The translations under genes were made by a program, and so were the position numbers. A stretch of DNA of 64,000 bases from Aristolochia californica (taxonomy: Eukaryota > Streptophyta > Magnoliopsida > Piperales > Aristolochiaceae): positions 30,253,708-30,317,707 of the forward strand of contig JARWKL010000009.1 of the NCBI GenBank assembly GCA_029961685.1. The letters are read 5' to 3'. Every line of letters starts with the position of its first letter. Within the stretch, counting starts at the first letter, position 1. This document shows, in pieces, positions 31,010 to 43,871 of the stretch. The notes below the pieces were generated by a model. The model had not been told where the DNA came from. It did no database searches and was given only the letters and a program-made list of their open reading frames with translations.

Positions 31010-33119
31010 GTAAACACTTTTATAAGCCGTTTGGTCCAGTTGGCTAGTGCCCAGCTCTAATAGCTCATACGGATCCTAGGGTCGAGAGTTTGTGGCTTCC
31101 TCAATTGTTGCAAATATAACTCACAAAACTTAAATGCCACAAATAAACTTGACGTAATTACATCGGTGTTGATGCATGCCTCTTCGTGGATGCGCTTCTT
31201 CACAACCCACAAAGAATAAATAATTTAAATAATAAATATAAGTAGGCCTGAGGCGTCTATTCATTGTCTTCAAAAGAGATCCACCTCATATAATACACCG
31301 GATCTGGTCATGCCTTCCCAAGATATAATAGTCCTTTGGTTTCTTAGATGTACACAAAACTAAGAGTGTCATGTAAACTAGACAAGACCGTTTCTGATTA
31401 CTCAAACCTTTCACAAACAACATTCGCACTGGTGAGACAGATTAAACATAGCATTATCTTCCTTTTTTACAAAGACCAAAGAACTCTCACAAGAACCAAA
31501 GAAAACTTTTACTTGGCCAAACTCTAGAGGATTGAAAGCACTTTTCAGTTTTCAGTGATTTCATTCTCGTTCTCTCTACTCTATTTGAATGTTCTCTACC
31601 CACCAATTGTAAAATCGTCCCCTTGATCCTTGAAATGATTTCAGGGTTCAGATTTTGTTTGGATGGTCTAATGATTTAGATTGGTAACAGTCCATCCCAT
31701 AGTTCGGATCTGTAACCATTTCATCAAGCAAATACGATCCATATCTCAACCCAACAGTCAAATAATCTTGATCTTAACATAAAAGAATACAACTATTTGA
31801 TCCTAAATGTGTCACACATCTGACATGTATGGCCCATTTGTATGCATGTGCGAACACATAGGCGCCTCACACGCACATGTGCATGTCTCACTTGGGATCA
31901 ACAGAGGAGGGAGGTTGTTGCTTTTAAGGGGTCACACATTGACATGCTGGACCCACATGCATGCACGTGCAAATGCATGGGCGCCTCGCGCGCACATGTG
32001 CATGTTTCACCTGGGATTAACACAGAAGGGAGGTTGCAATTTTTAAGGGGTTTAGTCTCTCCATTGCTTTAAGCAACATGGGACTAACCAGAAAGTCCCC
32101 CGCATGTACTTAAGGAAGTTTCTCATGCACATGTTTCTAAATTTGAATAATTCCCACCATTTTAAATTTTGAAACTTGACTCATTTAAAAAAACAAGACA
32201 AGAATTTTGAAATTTTCAAGGTTCAAGTGAGTGCAGTTTTGCTTCCGATGGTCGGTGTCTTTTGAACTTGAACCTCCATCTAGCTTTTGATAACTCGTGT
32301 TTTTTTATTGTCCTTATATACTTTCATCTATGTTTGGATTGATTTATGATATATGGGGGTAGAACACCAAATATTTGAAAGCCAAGGGTTGTCTTGCTAA
32401 AACTAAAACTAACTCTAGGAAGATTGTAGAGGTAATTCCTAAAACATATCATGTTGCTTTTCATAGGATATGCACAAAAAAAAAAAAAAACAATGCTTAT
32501 TGATTCTTGATCGCATGATCAAATTGACGTAACATTTCTATAAACACTATAAAGAATCAGATGATGCAGTATTTTGTGAGAGTAAGTGTTTTTTGAAAGA
32601 GAAGAGGATGTTAGAAGTAGGAGAGTCTTCTACGTTCCAAAGTGAGGATACCGAAGTAATAACACAAACTAAACTTAGGAGGAGAAAGAGGCCTGAGATG
32701 GAGAAGAACCTAGGAGATGAGTTTTACACATTCCTTATAGTGGATGATTCTTGAACATATGCCAAAACAATGAAATCTTGTGATGCATTTGTTCAAAAAC
32801 ATGTGTGGAAGTGTCTTACATGACTCTCACAGCAAAAAGTCTCATAGGGTAACGATTCATATGGTCAAATCTTACAAGAGTCTCAAGGAAGGATGTCTCA
32901 TAAATTTGTCTTAGTTAAAATGTGTTTTAGTTATGTTAGTCTTCTATTCTTGCTCAATTGTTTAATTACTCTAGGATTTATTTTTAAATGTTTGACTTTT
33001 GGTGTAACTGAGATATGGATCGTTTAATTGTAATCTAACTCTACTTTTTTGCTTTAATATTAATAGAGGCTCATTGTACTTAGTTATAATCAAATCAATG
33101 AATTATTTCTTTTTCCCAA
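31010..33119. other. Intergenic or intronic DNA with a tandem duplication
   Basis: Apart from the 119-bp tandem duplication at 31821-32058, I see no gene. Sequence from about 32300 onward grows similar in style to decayed retroelement DNA but carries no domain that I could identify. Confidence 0.4.
31821..32058 (+). repeat. 119-bp tandem duplication
   Basis: Two diverged copies start TGACATGTATGG (31821) and TGACATGCTGG (31940). They share CGCACATGTGCATGT and GGGAGGTTG blocks and are rich in alternating purine-pyrimidine (GCATGC, GTGCGCAC-like) steps. Confidence 0.75.
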
Positions 33120-34715
33120 AAATTCAGCAACATCCTTATGAAGGAAGCTGTTAAAAGTAAAATGGATACAATATTTTCACATTATACATAGGTATTGACC
33201 AACTTACTTCTATGAACTAGTTCAATCAGATGCAAAGGGATTTTCAAATGGAAATGTAATTTGGATTGTCCTTTTGAAAGTACCAAACTAGATTAGTTGA
33301 TAAAGATTTTAGTTAAAGAGATGAAATTAAATTTTTTGATATATATTCTTTAGTTACTAGGATATCAACATCAAGTGCTTATACTACTAGCTGCATCAGA
33401 CAAACTCGAAATTCATCAGAAAGATGTGAAAACCACCTTTTTTATGGTGAGTTAGTGGAAGAATTTATATGGAACAACTAGAAGGTTTTGTAGTTTTTGG
33501 TGAATAAAGTGTACTAATCAAATTTTTATATGGATTAAAACACTCTTAGATGGTGACAAGAAAAGTTTGATAGGATAATCCTTTCACATGGTTTCAATAT
33601 AAGTGATTTTGATCAATATGTGTATTTGAAAGCATTTGATAGGTTTTTTACTATCTTATGTCTTTATATAGATTACATTTTGATTTTTGGTAATTAACAT
33701 GTGAAAATTTTAGGGGTGAAGAGATATCTAAGTGATAATTTTGATATGAAAGATTTGGGTTACTAAATGTAATTTTTGGAATCAAAGTTATAAAGACAGA
33801 AAATGATGTTGTTTTGAGTCTATCTTATTAAGTAGAAAAAGTGTTAAGATGATTCAGCTATGAGATATGTAAATTAGTTAGTAGTCCATACAATCCTAAC
33901 ATAAAAGTAAAAAAGAATGGGGATATAGTTTTATAGTTGAGCTACTCTCAGATTAATAGAAGCCTGATGTAATTGTGGAACTTTACTAGATTGGATATTT
34001 CCTGCCTTGTCGGATGATTGAGGAGGTGCATGAGTAAACCTAATAAATTTCATTTGAATGCTACTAAAAGACTTCTAAAATATTTGAAAGATGCCCTTAA
34101 TTAAGGAATTTATTATTGGAGTTTTCCTACTATGTTAGAAGGGTATAATGATGCTAACTTGATCTCGATGATACAAAGGCTATTAGTGATTTTATATTTA
34201 CCCTAGGTGGTGCTGGTGTCGCATGGTATCATCCAAGCATACCTTGATTACCAAATCCATCATGGAGGCTAAGATGGTACCGTTAGAGTTCACTGGTGGA
34301 GAAGTAAAACGGCTTAGGGGTCTAGTAGCAGACATTCCCATATGGATAATCCAATTCTTGCTATAGAAAAAGTGAATATTGTAATTCACAATTCAAGTCA
34401 TCTTGACACATTGAGACTTCAATATACAATCTTGAGGAAGCTCACATCCACTGAAGTTATAACTTTTAAGTCAATATTATATCAATGGAGAACTTGGCGA
34501 ATCATCTGACTAAGGGCTTGCTGATAGGTCAAGTACAATATGCTTGAGAGGATTATGATTAAAGCCTATTTCTTGAGTTACCATTAGTGGCAAAGCCAAC
34601 CTATCTGATTGGAGATTTTGAGACAAAGGTTCAACGAGAAAAACAAGTTGATTGAGGAGCTGATAGGACCACTAAATTTATGTGAATTTACTTCAATTCC
34701 ATCTCTATGAAGCTG
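33120..34715 (+). mobile_element. Second decayed copia pol (RT/RNase H)
   Basis: Broken frames run from the start of reverse transcriptase (EAVKSKMDTIFS near 33145, DIYSLVTRISTSSAY near 33340) through QMDVKT-, YMEQLEGFV- and GLKQTL-like pieces to RNase H near 34170-34530. It is co-linear with 25738-28146 and shares even the sequence downstream of the frames (ATTTATGTGAATTTA near 34675). It has many stops and is inactive. Confidence 0.8.
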
Positions 34716-35454
34716 GTGCTCAACTAAACTAGATATGAGGACAGTGCAATGCCATAAGAATAGAAATTGACCAAATTTGCTGCCCCAATTCCCTTCAGCC
34801 GATAGCACTAAACAGAAAGCTGAAAAAAGAAACTTCTCACGAGTACCCATCCACTCTCCTTCACAATGAATTATCTGTCGAGCCAAAAAATGTTCACACA
34901 CAGACTACTTTGGGCTCAATAGAACCATATTCTGCCCCCAATTGCATGGTCATAATTTCAAACTCTTTCTGATACTCCACTCATTTGAGCTTATTCGCAA
35001 TACGAAAAGCATGATATCAAGGTTATTATAGTAGGGTATATAGATGTCACTGATGTGTGTGTGATGCTAGGCTGCAATGAAGTGGAGAGTCGAGGCTTAT
35101 TTTCTAAAAGACACACTAGAAAAGGTACTTGTGCATGGTCATATTGAGATAGTCTGATGAAATTCGCATATTGGACCGATACTTGGTTGTTCGGTATTCT
35201 TAAAACTTATGCATAAAGTCCAAGTTCATCACTCATTCACTTAGAACCGGTATGAGTGGCGAGATACCAACTTAGATGAAGGTTTGAGTCTGAAAGACAC
35301 CTGTCATCGAAAGTCAATGTACTGATTACCCAAATTTTGAATCTTTTGAAATTCTGTTGCCTTTCAAAATCATCAATCAAGTTTGAAATGTTTAAAATGA
35401 TTGGGAATGTTAAATGGTTTTTGAAGTTTGAAATATTTGCATGAGAAAAGGCCA
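34716..35454. other. Intergenic sequence
   Basis: No gene found. Short minus-strand frames (34584-34901, 35237-35455) have no recognisable domain. Confidence 0.4.
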
Positions 35455-36360
35455 TTTCAGCAGCTCAAGAGGTCTTCAGCAAGGAGAATGCCTTGTCTTC
35501 TCTTATTGAACCTTGTCTGTAAAGTCTTTTGCTCCCTCTTCCTCTCTGGGCAGCAACACACATGGTTTTCTGGTTTCAGTCCAAAAGTGGGAGGCTTTCA
35601 TTTTAGTTGTCTCAGGAAAATCGAAGCCCCTCTAGATTTTTTTCATTTCTTATGGACTACGGTTCATAACAAAATTCTCACCTGTGATGAATTGGAGAAA
35701 AGAGGATTCCCATGGTAGATAACATGTGCAAGCTTTGTGGTAACTGAGAAGAAACTGTAGCCTCACATTCTCGTTCACTGTTCTTTCAGCAGTGCAGTCT
35801 GGGGAGCTGTCTTCAAGAAGTTTGGGCTGAAAGTTTGTGCCCCGAATAGCTTCTCTTGCTGTAGTGATCAGCTCATCAAGGGTCACTTTCCTAAAGTGGG
35901 GAATATTCTTTGTGGTCTTGGCCTTGGCTGCTGGCCGTTAGGAGCTTTGGATGGATCACAACTGAAGGACTTTTAAACCAAAGTCCATCTCTTTGGGCAG
36001 TGTAATAGACAGTTTTTCCATAACATCCTGCAATGGAGTGGTCTTCTTAATGTGTTACCTCATTTTCTAATCTCTGTCATTCAGTGGAACTGGAAAGATA
36101 TTCTCTCCTATATTGAAATTTCACCTCAGGATTTGCGTTTTTGGTCTGCCCCTCCTAGGGCCTGTTCAAATAAAATTTTGATGGCAGTTCCAAGGTCATC
36201 TGGGACCTTGCAGGAGTTGATGGCACAATCAGAGATCATGATGGAAATGTCCTCTCCTACTCCGGTCCTTGTCTTATTGGAGCATGTTTGTCTTTATTTC
36301 CGTAATTTTTCTATTCCTGTAATTCTGGAAGGGAATTCAGCAGTCATTCTCTCTTAGTTT
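35455..36360 (+). mobile_element. LINE (non-LTR) remnant: zinc-binding and RNase H regions
   Basis: Broken plus-strand frames show the zinc-binding reverse-transcriptase tail typical of plant LINEs (DFFHFLWTTVHNKILTCDEL, then SFSSAVWGAVFKKFG near 35790-35830). About 330 bases later there is an RNase H-like domain (DGSSKVIWDLAGVDG and DHDGNVLSYSG, near 36180-36270). The reverse transcriptase proper is missing, so this is a 5'-truncated and mutated copy. Confidence 0.7.
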
Positions 36361-39285
36361 AGCAAGAAAAAGACACTTCTTAGAAGCTCCAAATTTCCAG
36401 ATGAAGTATCTCATATTTGCTCAGATAAAACCAGTCTGGTGGCACACCAGCGAATCAGGCAGCTCCCTAGCCAACTAGCTAGCTACGCAGGGTGTCTCCC
36501 ACCAATAGTTTGTAAAGAGAGTTTATTTTTTTCAGTATTATTAAAAATTATTTCTGAAAGGATTTAGTGGTCACAAACGGTCTTGCCGAGTATGTGTTGA
36601 ACTCTTAGTCTTATGCACGTCTAAAAGTTTATCCTGGGGAGGGATCACCAAAATCCAATGCTTCATAGGAAGAAATCTCTTTTGAAGATAGTAAATATTT
36701 GCCTTGGGCCTACTTAGTACTCTTTAAAATATTTATTTTCTAATGGGTTTTGAAGAAAGTTGAACAAGGAAGAGGTACACGTTGACACCAATTAAACTAT
36801 ATTGGGTTTATTCATGTTATTTGAGTCTGTGTGTTATAATTGCAATATTCTTATGATTTTAGATTATTTTTTTCTAAAACGTCTGCCTTTCTTAGTAGCC
36901 TAGGGTTGGTGCTGCCTATTCCTTTAGGTCTTCAAAGGTCGACCAGGTCAGATAGTTTGGTCCAATTAGATGCAGTGAGGTGAATTTGATCCACATATCC
37001 TTTAATTCAGTTGGTTTCTATGGAAAGTATACATACGAATTGTCCTCTATAATGATTATGGGTTGCCTGTTGTATTTTATAAGCATTTGAAGAATAATGT
37101 GCAATTGGAAGTCTAGATGGTATATACTTTAAGCTGGGTGATGCGTTTCTGACATTTTCTTCATTCCTTCTGTAATTTATTTGTTTTGAATAATAGCTCA
37201 TTTAAGCATGCATCCTTTACTAATTAGCTGTATGAATTTTTACATTAGTTGCTAAATATTCAACTTATGTTTTTATGTTTTAAGTTTCTATTTGTACTTC
37301 TTTGCAGCTTAATTTCATGTCCAGTTCTATTATAAGAATTATTGAAAGGCCTGAGGTGCTTTCACCCCAAGCACTGAAGACAACTGTAGATGATCGATTT
37401 CAGACATTAATGAGATCTATCCAGAGACCCAATCTCAATTTGCTGCTCTTCAAAGACAATCTTCCTTTCCCCGCCATCTGTTTCTCTAAGCATTTACATC
37501 ATGATAATAGCAATCAATAAGGGAACTCAGCAACTACGTGCACAACATCAATACAGCCCTGTGTGGGACTTGCAGACTCGCTTCCAGATACCACCCCCTT
37601 GGTTGTAGTAAGGTCCGTTTATGTAACTGACCTACTAGTCCCAAATGTATCCTCTTGATTTTAACCTTCATGTTTTTAACAGGTCAACATGGTCATATTA
37701 AGAAATAATAGTGTATTTCTGGAAATTCTTTCCAGATTCAGCGAGCCCATATTTTGCTATAGTCTGCTCCCTTAAATGTTTGCTAAATAAATCAGAAGCC
37801 TAGAATTATGTTACTTTATGATTGCAGGAAAATTAGTAGAGTATGCTAAGTCAATGGAACTGATGAAAAGAACAGGATCACTGAGCTTGTCGAGGAATAT
37901 TGGCCTCAAACTGCCGAAGCTCAGTCTTTACTCAGCATTGTTGACAATGTACTTTTTAACTTTCATGTCATAGTTACTGACTCGACGGGTATTGCATCAG
38001 TTTTTTCCATTGGAGTCATCAAAACGCCCTTCCTATTTTTAAAATTACTGTCTTCATGATTGGGTGCTGATGGGGTCATTGTAGTTCTTCCCTTCATTTT
38101 TTTTTTCTCATTCCTTTCAAGTCCTATTTCTGTGGCTGATTTTGTCATGTTCGCCACTATTGGATCTTGGTAGGTTTCTTTCTCATTTTTTTTTCTTTAG
38201 CCTTTCTGGACGCCCACTGTTTTGTGTTTTGAATTATATTCGAGGGTTAAATAAGCAGGTAGAAGAAAGTGGGGGCACCGCCATGGCATATGAAAGGAGT
38301 AGATTCTAAACTGGCGTCGAAGCTCAATAGTAAACCTCTATATATTATACTGAAAGTTCTCTGATTTGCCTGCGCCTATGTGGAACGGGTTATAGAATTG
38401 AATTTCGGGATAAATCAAAACAGCAAAAGGTGAATGAATGTGAATTAATCTTCTTATTGAAAAAACATAAAACTGCTATTTAAACATCCTATTTGATATT
38501 TGCCATTATGACCAATTTTGAGCAATCCAAACACAAGAAGCTCATTGTAGTGGAACAGCCGAGGAGAGGTAACAAACTAGAATCAAATCTAGTCGTTGTT
38601 AATTTGTTCAACAAAACCAAGCAGACCAGTCCTAAGTGATTCCAAACTGCTACCTTCCCAACACTTAGGATGGCCAAATTTCCAGAACAGAATGTCATAA
38701 AGTAGTCGGATGGGCCACTCTTTCATGCTTTGTTGCTCTGAGAAAACCCGACAAATTATAAGAAGGAAATTTCTGTTTCTGGCATTCAGCTTCACTTTGA
38801 ATTTTATTGACCATCATGTAATTGGCAAGAAGTTGATAAAGCGGTAATTCTTCTAATAATCAACAAATTAAGCTACAATATCCAGAAGCAGATTCATTTG
38901 CTTCACACAACATGGGCATTACTCCCCCATGCCACAAGCAAGGGAGAGGCCACCTCTGTCAGACAGGATTTTTCAAATTGAGTAGTAGGTGGTAATTCTA
39001 AATTTTAAATAATATTTAGCATTTTTCAGCTTTGCTCTTTGCTCAGGAATTTAGATCAAGAGGATAATTCTTTCCGCTTCCTGTTGATACTGCAATTCGG
39101 AATGGCTAAGACAGAAGCGCTTCCCGAGTTTTTTATTCAAGGGTCACCCATCAAAATAAAAACATGGAAGAAAGGCAGCAGAATTCGGAATACAGACCAA
39201 CTTGAGATTATGACAGCAAGAATTTGGAACTGGCAGCAGCAATGATGATGAAAGGAGACGCAGAAAAGAAGAGAGAAAGATGTCA
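36361..39285. other. Intergenic DNA with possible orphan exons
   Basis: An open stretch after TTTGCAG at 37308 (LNFMSSSIIRIIERPEVLS) and another after GATTGCAG near 37829 look exon-like but could not be joined to a gene. Minus-strand sequence at 38400-38800 ends in a frame (GLLGFVEQINND) followed by an LTR-like TATA region. It may be a retroelement tail. Confidence 0.3.
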
Positions 39286-39771
39286 TTATTCGGCATTGAG
39301 TGCTTCCCCCATCCTCTTCGCCATGGTTTCTACCTCAAGTCCCACATACTCCTCAATGTGTTCTTGGGTCCAAGCCTGCATCGGCTCCGCCTCGAAAGAC
39401 CAGTCGATTGTGCAGGCGTTATCACCGACGGGCGAAACCGTGATCGTTCCCACATAATAGTTGAAGCCGATATTATTATCAAGGGCCTGATAGCTTAGAC
39501 TCCGTTGGACGGGATCCATGGCTATCAACTTTTCCTTGGTGTGGCTGCCAACTTCACTGCCGGGGATGGGCGGTCCAGCGTTGAGCCTGACACAGCCGAC
39601 TTGCCCTGATTCTCCTTCTATGATATCGCTTGAGTCCAAGTTTGGGATCCATTTGTATATTGCCCCGAAGTCTTGCAGGGGGCCTCAAACTTTGTCAGCT
39701 GAGACGCCGGGGACCTTGGCACCCGCCTTGCCTTCCCACTTGGGTGCCTCAGCCTCTGGTTTCTGCGCCAT
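39286..39771 (-). pseudogene. LFS-like SRPBCC gene 2 with a premature TGA
   Basis: From ATG at 39771 the frame reads MAQKPEAEAPKWEGKAGAKV and then GVSADKV, followed by TGA (39685-39687) exactly where all five other copies have tryptophan (DKVW). After the TGA the frame continues open to a normal stop at 39286 and keeps GCVR (codon 62), KEKL (Glu codon 80) and CTIDWSF. A single G-to-A change of TGG would explain it. There are no frameshifts, so the loss looks recent, or it is a sequencing error. Full length would be 161 residues, the size of its neighbours. Confidence 0.8.
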
Positions 39772-39871
39772 CAAAAGACGATCCTGGGGGACTAAGATTA
39801 ATCGCCATTCAAATATAGATATCCGACCATGAAGACAACTACCAAATGGCCCATGAGCTAATACTAAATAC

Positions 39872-39909
39872 TATGATATCGCTTGAGTCAAGTTTGGGAT
39901 TCATTTGTA
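39872..39909 (-). repeat. Short duplicated piece of the neighbouring LFS-like gene
   Basis: About 38 bases (ATGATATCGCTTGAGTC plus AAGTTTGGGAT) nearly repeat positions 39620-39657 inside the LFS-like pseudogene, in the same orientation about 250 bp upstream. Confidence 0.65.
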
Positions 39910-41287
39910 TTTTTTTTAGTAATTTTAATGGGTAAAAAAAAATTAAAAAAAAAATTGAAGTCAATCAAGTAATCTGACCATCCTGTTCTTCACTCCGTCC
40001 TCATTGGCTCCAGAAAGTACAAGTCGAGCAACCGTGGAATAATCAAGATAGATCATTGACCATGCAAAACGCCATCTGAAACGACGCATTATTGCAGAAT
40101 CTCAAAACAATCTCAACGATCGGATTAATGTTGGTTCACGCATCTCTGATTCTGTACCAAGACAGTCTAGTCTGCTCAACACATCTCCCATTCATGCACT
40201 GAAGCAGGTTGCGTTGAACATGAAAACCACTCCACCACAGCCTTTAATGGAGCCCCAGAAAAAGCAAAAAAGAATCGATCAGTGACTTTGCAGAGCAGAA
40301 AAGCTGGAAACTCTTTTTTCAGATTTCAAGTGGCGGGCAAAAAAGGAGGGAGTAGGACCATGCCCGATTTAATGGTTTTTCTGGTGCGAAAGCTCAAACT
40401 TCTTCGGATACTTTTTTGCTGGTTTTCATTTCTCAAGGAGGACGGCTCAGGTCTCACGACTTTGATTTTGAGCCTGTTTCCAGTCATAGCTTCTAGAGGC
40501 TCTTTACATAATAAAACGACAAGTTTCATCGAAGACGATCACAAAAATAATCTCATCTGATTCCTTAATAAATTTTAATAAAAAACTACAATCATCAAAA
40601 CCGACGAGTGTTACTATAAACTAAGCAAAAGTAGCATTCAATTAGACATGAGACAGCCTACTGCTGACTGCTGTCACCGTCCATTTCAAGAACAGCATCA
40701 GAAACGTTCTGTCAATTTTGCCCTTTTTCAGGTTTTACCGATTGCTCCAATACGTTTTTCTTTTTCATTCAACTGGAGACTTCCTCGCCTGAAATTGCTG
40801 AAGAAAAAGTCTTCTACTTTGTTATCTCATTCAAATATAGCTCTCCTTGTTTTTTCTCCAGAAATATGGGTCAAGGAAAACTGTAAACAGCTATGCTAAG
40901 TAAGTATGTGGCTTTGCCGAGGAATCAAAATCGGAACAGAATGGATTACAATATCCAGTTTTGATCTTTGTGTTTTTTCCCGTCTTTAACGATTGCTTGT
41001 AGTCGTAAATCTAAATGTAGGGTAATACTAAATGCTATGGGACTGCTTCGCCTTGTATATTTTGATGTGTTAGGGCATAGAGGAAATTCTATAATTCGTA
41101 GAAGAGATCATGAGAAATCAACCATTGAGAAAGAACACAATGAAGCATTGAAACTAGAAATGTCTTATTTCAAAGATCTCGAAAACATAACAGACCGTCG
41201 TAGGAGCTGAAGGCATCCTCGACAACCGAAACCTCTAGCTTTTCGCACAAAAACACACACAAAAACAGGGCGAGAAAGGAAGACAAC
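39910..41287. other. Intergenic spacer of the LFS-like cluster
   Basis: No supported gene. Short plus-strand frames at 40282-40560, 40648-40899 and 40968-41210 have no domain and conflict with one another in style. Confidence 0.4.
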
Positions 41288-41758
41288 CTAAGCCTTGTTT
41301 TCTTCGACGATCTTCTCTGCCAAGTAGTTCACACAGAACGAAATGTAACCGTTGACCTTCTCCAGAGTCCAGTAGGGCGGCGGCATGGCGGGAGTAACGA
41401 AAGACCACTCGATGGTGCTTCCGTCCTCCTCCGGCAACACCTTGAGGGTCGCCACATAATCCTTGAACCCGATATTGTTCTCGACGACCTCGAAACTCAA
41501 AGTCCGCTCCGCCGGGTCATACGCCACCAATTTCTCGTTGGTGAAGGCGCGTTCCTGGGAGCCGGGGAGGGGATTGCCACTGCAGAGCCTAACGCAACCG
41601 AGTTTACCCGGCTCACCGGATACAATGGTGGTGGCGTCTATGCTTGGGAGATATTTGTAGATGTTCGCGTAATCGTCTATAACCGCCCAAACTTTGTCTG
41701 GTGAGACGCCTGGGACCTTGGCGCTAGACTTTCCCTCCCAGGTGTCTTCCGATGCCAT
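41288..41758 (-). CDS. LFS-like SRPBCC protein 3, short form (156 aa)
   Basis: This is an intact intronless frame from the ATG at 41758 (MASEDTWEGKSSAKVPGVSP). It is a single SRPBCC (polyketide cyclase/lipid transport) domain filling the protein, the size expected for the fold. Landmarks are WEGK (7-10), DKVW (Trp24), LGCVR (Arg57), TNEKL (Glu75), ENNIGFKDYVAT and STIEWSF. Arg57 and Glu75 align with the catalytic pair of onion lachrymatory-factor synthase. There is no leader, so it is probably cytosolic. It has a CT-rich 5' leader and a TATA box at 41871-41880. Its closest partner is the gene at 45479-45949, about 78 percent identical by eye. Its ligand or reaction is unknown. Confidence 0.88.
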   Translation of the reverse strand: MASEDTWEGKSSAKVPGVSPDKVWAVIDDYANIYKYLPSIDATTIVSGEPGKLGCVRLCSGNPLPGSQERAFTNEKLVAYDPAERTLSFEVVENNIGFKDYVATLKVLPEEDGSTIEWSFVTPAMPPPYWTLEKVNGYISFCVNYLAEKIVEENKA

Positions 41759-41870
41759 TTGTGAGGAGAGAGAGAGAGAGGATTTCAGAGGATTGACGAT
41801 CAGGGAAAGCTTGCAGCGGAATCCGAGTTAAATGCAGAAACAGGGCGTGAAGATCCGGTGACGGACCTCC

Positions 41871-41880
41871 TTATATAAAG
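41871..41880 (-). promoter_or_regulatory. TATA box of LFS-like gene 3
   Basis: On the minus strand it reads CTTTATATAA, about 115 bp upstream of the ATG. It is followed by GGAGGTCCGTCACCGG, a block also found at the same place upstream of gene 5. Confidence 0.6.
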
Positions 41881-43871
41881 ACATTCGGAAGATCAGACGA
41901 CCAAAATACCCTCAAAAAAAATTCTCTCATTTTTTATATATCAATTTTTTTTTTCTCAGTATCTTTGACTGTTTGTTAAGCACGAAAGCACATGGCAATT
42001 TCATTAATCGATGAGTCGCTCTCAGAGAAGTCTCCAGAGAGTAACCAATATGACTGAACTACCCTCTATCATTCTTTATATATTAATTTTTTTATTTTTC
42101 TTTATTTTATTGTTTTGCAACCTTCGTACATGGCACGCCACTTCTTCCCACTAGGTAGAGGGGCAACTAGGCAAGTGCATCTTTGCGTACGGGGTCCCAC
42201 ACGGACGCCTGCCTATATTCGGGAATCCGTAACCTAGTGAATGGAAACGGAGATCACAACCACCGGCCACCAAGTCAGTGGACGGTTTCTTTTATCCAAC
42301 TACTTGTAAATAAGAAAAAGGGAATTCACCGACCTGCAGTAAAAAGTGGACCAGTGGCTCATGACGTCGCCTTTGTAAGTTAATGGGTTTGTGGCGGAGA
42401 ACCCGCTTCGGTTGCCACTTGCCACGTCTAATCATGGGGTGGCACTGGTTGGGTCAGAGACGAGTTTCTTACCATCCTAACCTGAATCCGATCACTGTAC
42501 CTCACTTGCCCACATGTAGTCCACTCATTCCCTTGCAAAAAAATTGGTTTAAAATGTATTAAGAAGTAGTATAGTACGTGGGGCCCCTACTTAATCAGAA
42601 TCACGGAGGCACATGGCGGTCCAATATGAAAAACCAAAAGGCATCTGTGCGAATGAGGGGGGGAACATGGCATCTGTCGCTGCAGGGCCCGAATCGAGGT
42701 TAACGTTTTTAGTTTTAAATGTCACAACTCTCTATTCATCGGCGTCGACCAGAGCTAAAAGTATAACAGGTTAGTTCAGCAGCAACTATCTCCTCCGACA
42801 ACAAATGTGAATATTACCGGGACCCATTTCCCCTTCAATCACGAACAATCCAAACATAGAAAGATACGCAAATCTCTTTCAGGCGACTGAGGCAGATTTT
42901 GCATCCACTAAATTTTCAATAAATTACATTACATTCGCTAACCCTTGATGTGAGAACTCGACGCTCAGAAAGCTTCAGCGACCATTTCGGGTTCCGAGCA
43001 GCACTCGAGTAGACTTACAATAGAAGTTAAAAACTCGGTGGAAACCATTGAAACTTGGTTCCTGCACCAGTCTGGAGTTTCCGCTACACGAGAAAGTTGG
43101 AATCAGCACACGAGCTATCCGTGGGACTAAACTTCACCGTATGGGATCTGAAGGCCAAAAAACTGAAGGACCGGCGATGCCCAGACTTGGGCCTTTGACT
43201 TCCTTTCACTTTTTGTTAAATTTCATCACTTGAATTGCCGAATAGACGCACTACAAGCACCCCTGATTGACCCCGGACTTCAGCTCCCGAATTCGAATTT
43301 GTAAAAGGAAAACGTCTCAGTTCCGTCCAACGAAATTATCCCCTGCTATCTCGTTCGCAGGAGGACACAAGTCCGCCGACCGTCGTTGCATTAATCCACA
43401 AATGTCATCGGTGGGCGGGTGGCCCTCTCCATCCATTTCTCTTCTCTCTTCCCATAACACCGGCCACGGTCGCCACTTTTCACCTTCTCGATAATGTGGA
43501 TCGATCAGATTCCTGTAAATGCATATGAAACAATTCATTGTTCTTCACTTGATGAAGACGACAGGTAGGCGAACGAACATGTAGAAGAATTGCGTCAGTT
43601 TTCCACTGTACGCTGTTCACCTTTTCTGAAATGTATTTGTTCTTTTCTTCTTCTTTTTTCTAAAGTTTCAGAAAAATTAAGAGGAAAGTACCTTTAGCAA
43701 AAAGAGGGGCAGGAATCAGGATAGTTTATTAAACATAACCAGATATGAAAACCATTTTGCATAAACATGTAACATCTTACATGATTCGATGGAAGCACAC
43801 CCACACATACAACCCTACAGCCGCCAACAAAACAGGGGAAATAACACATAAAAGGGAGAAAACAAAGGAAA
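41881..43871. other. Spacer between short and long LFS-like genes, first module
   Basis: No gene found. The part at about 43250-43560 is recognisably related to 46665-46990 in the second module (shared blocks AATTTGTAAAAGGAAA, TTCTTCACTTGATGAAGACG and CCGTAAATGCAT-like). This supports duplication of the whole unit. Confidence 0.55.
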
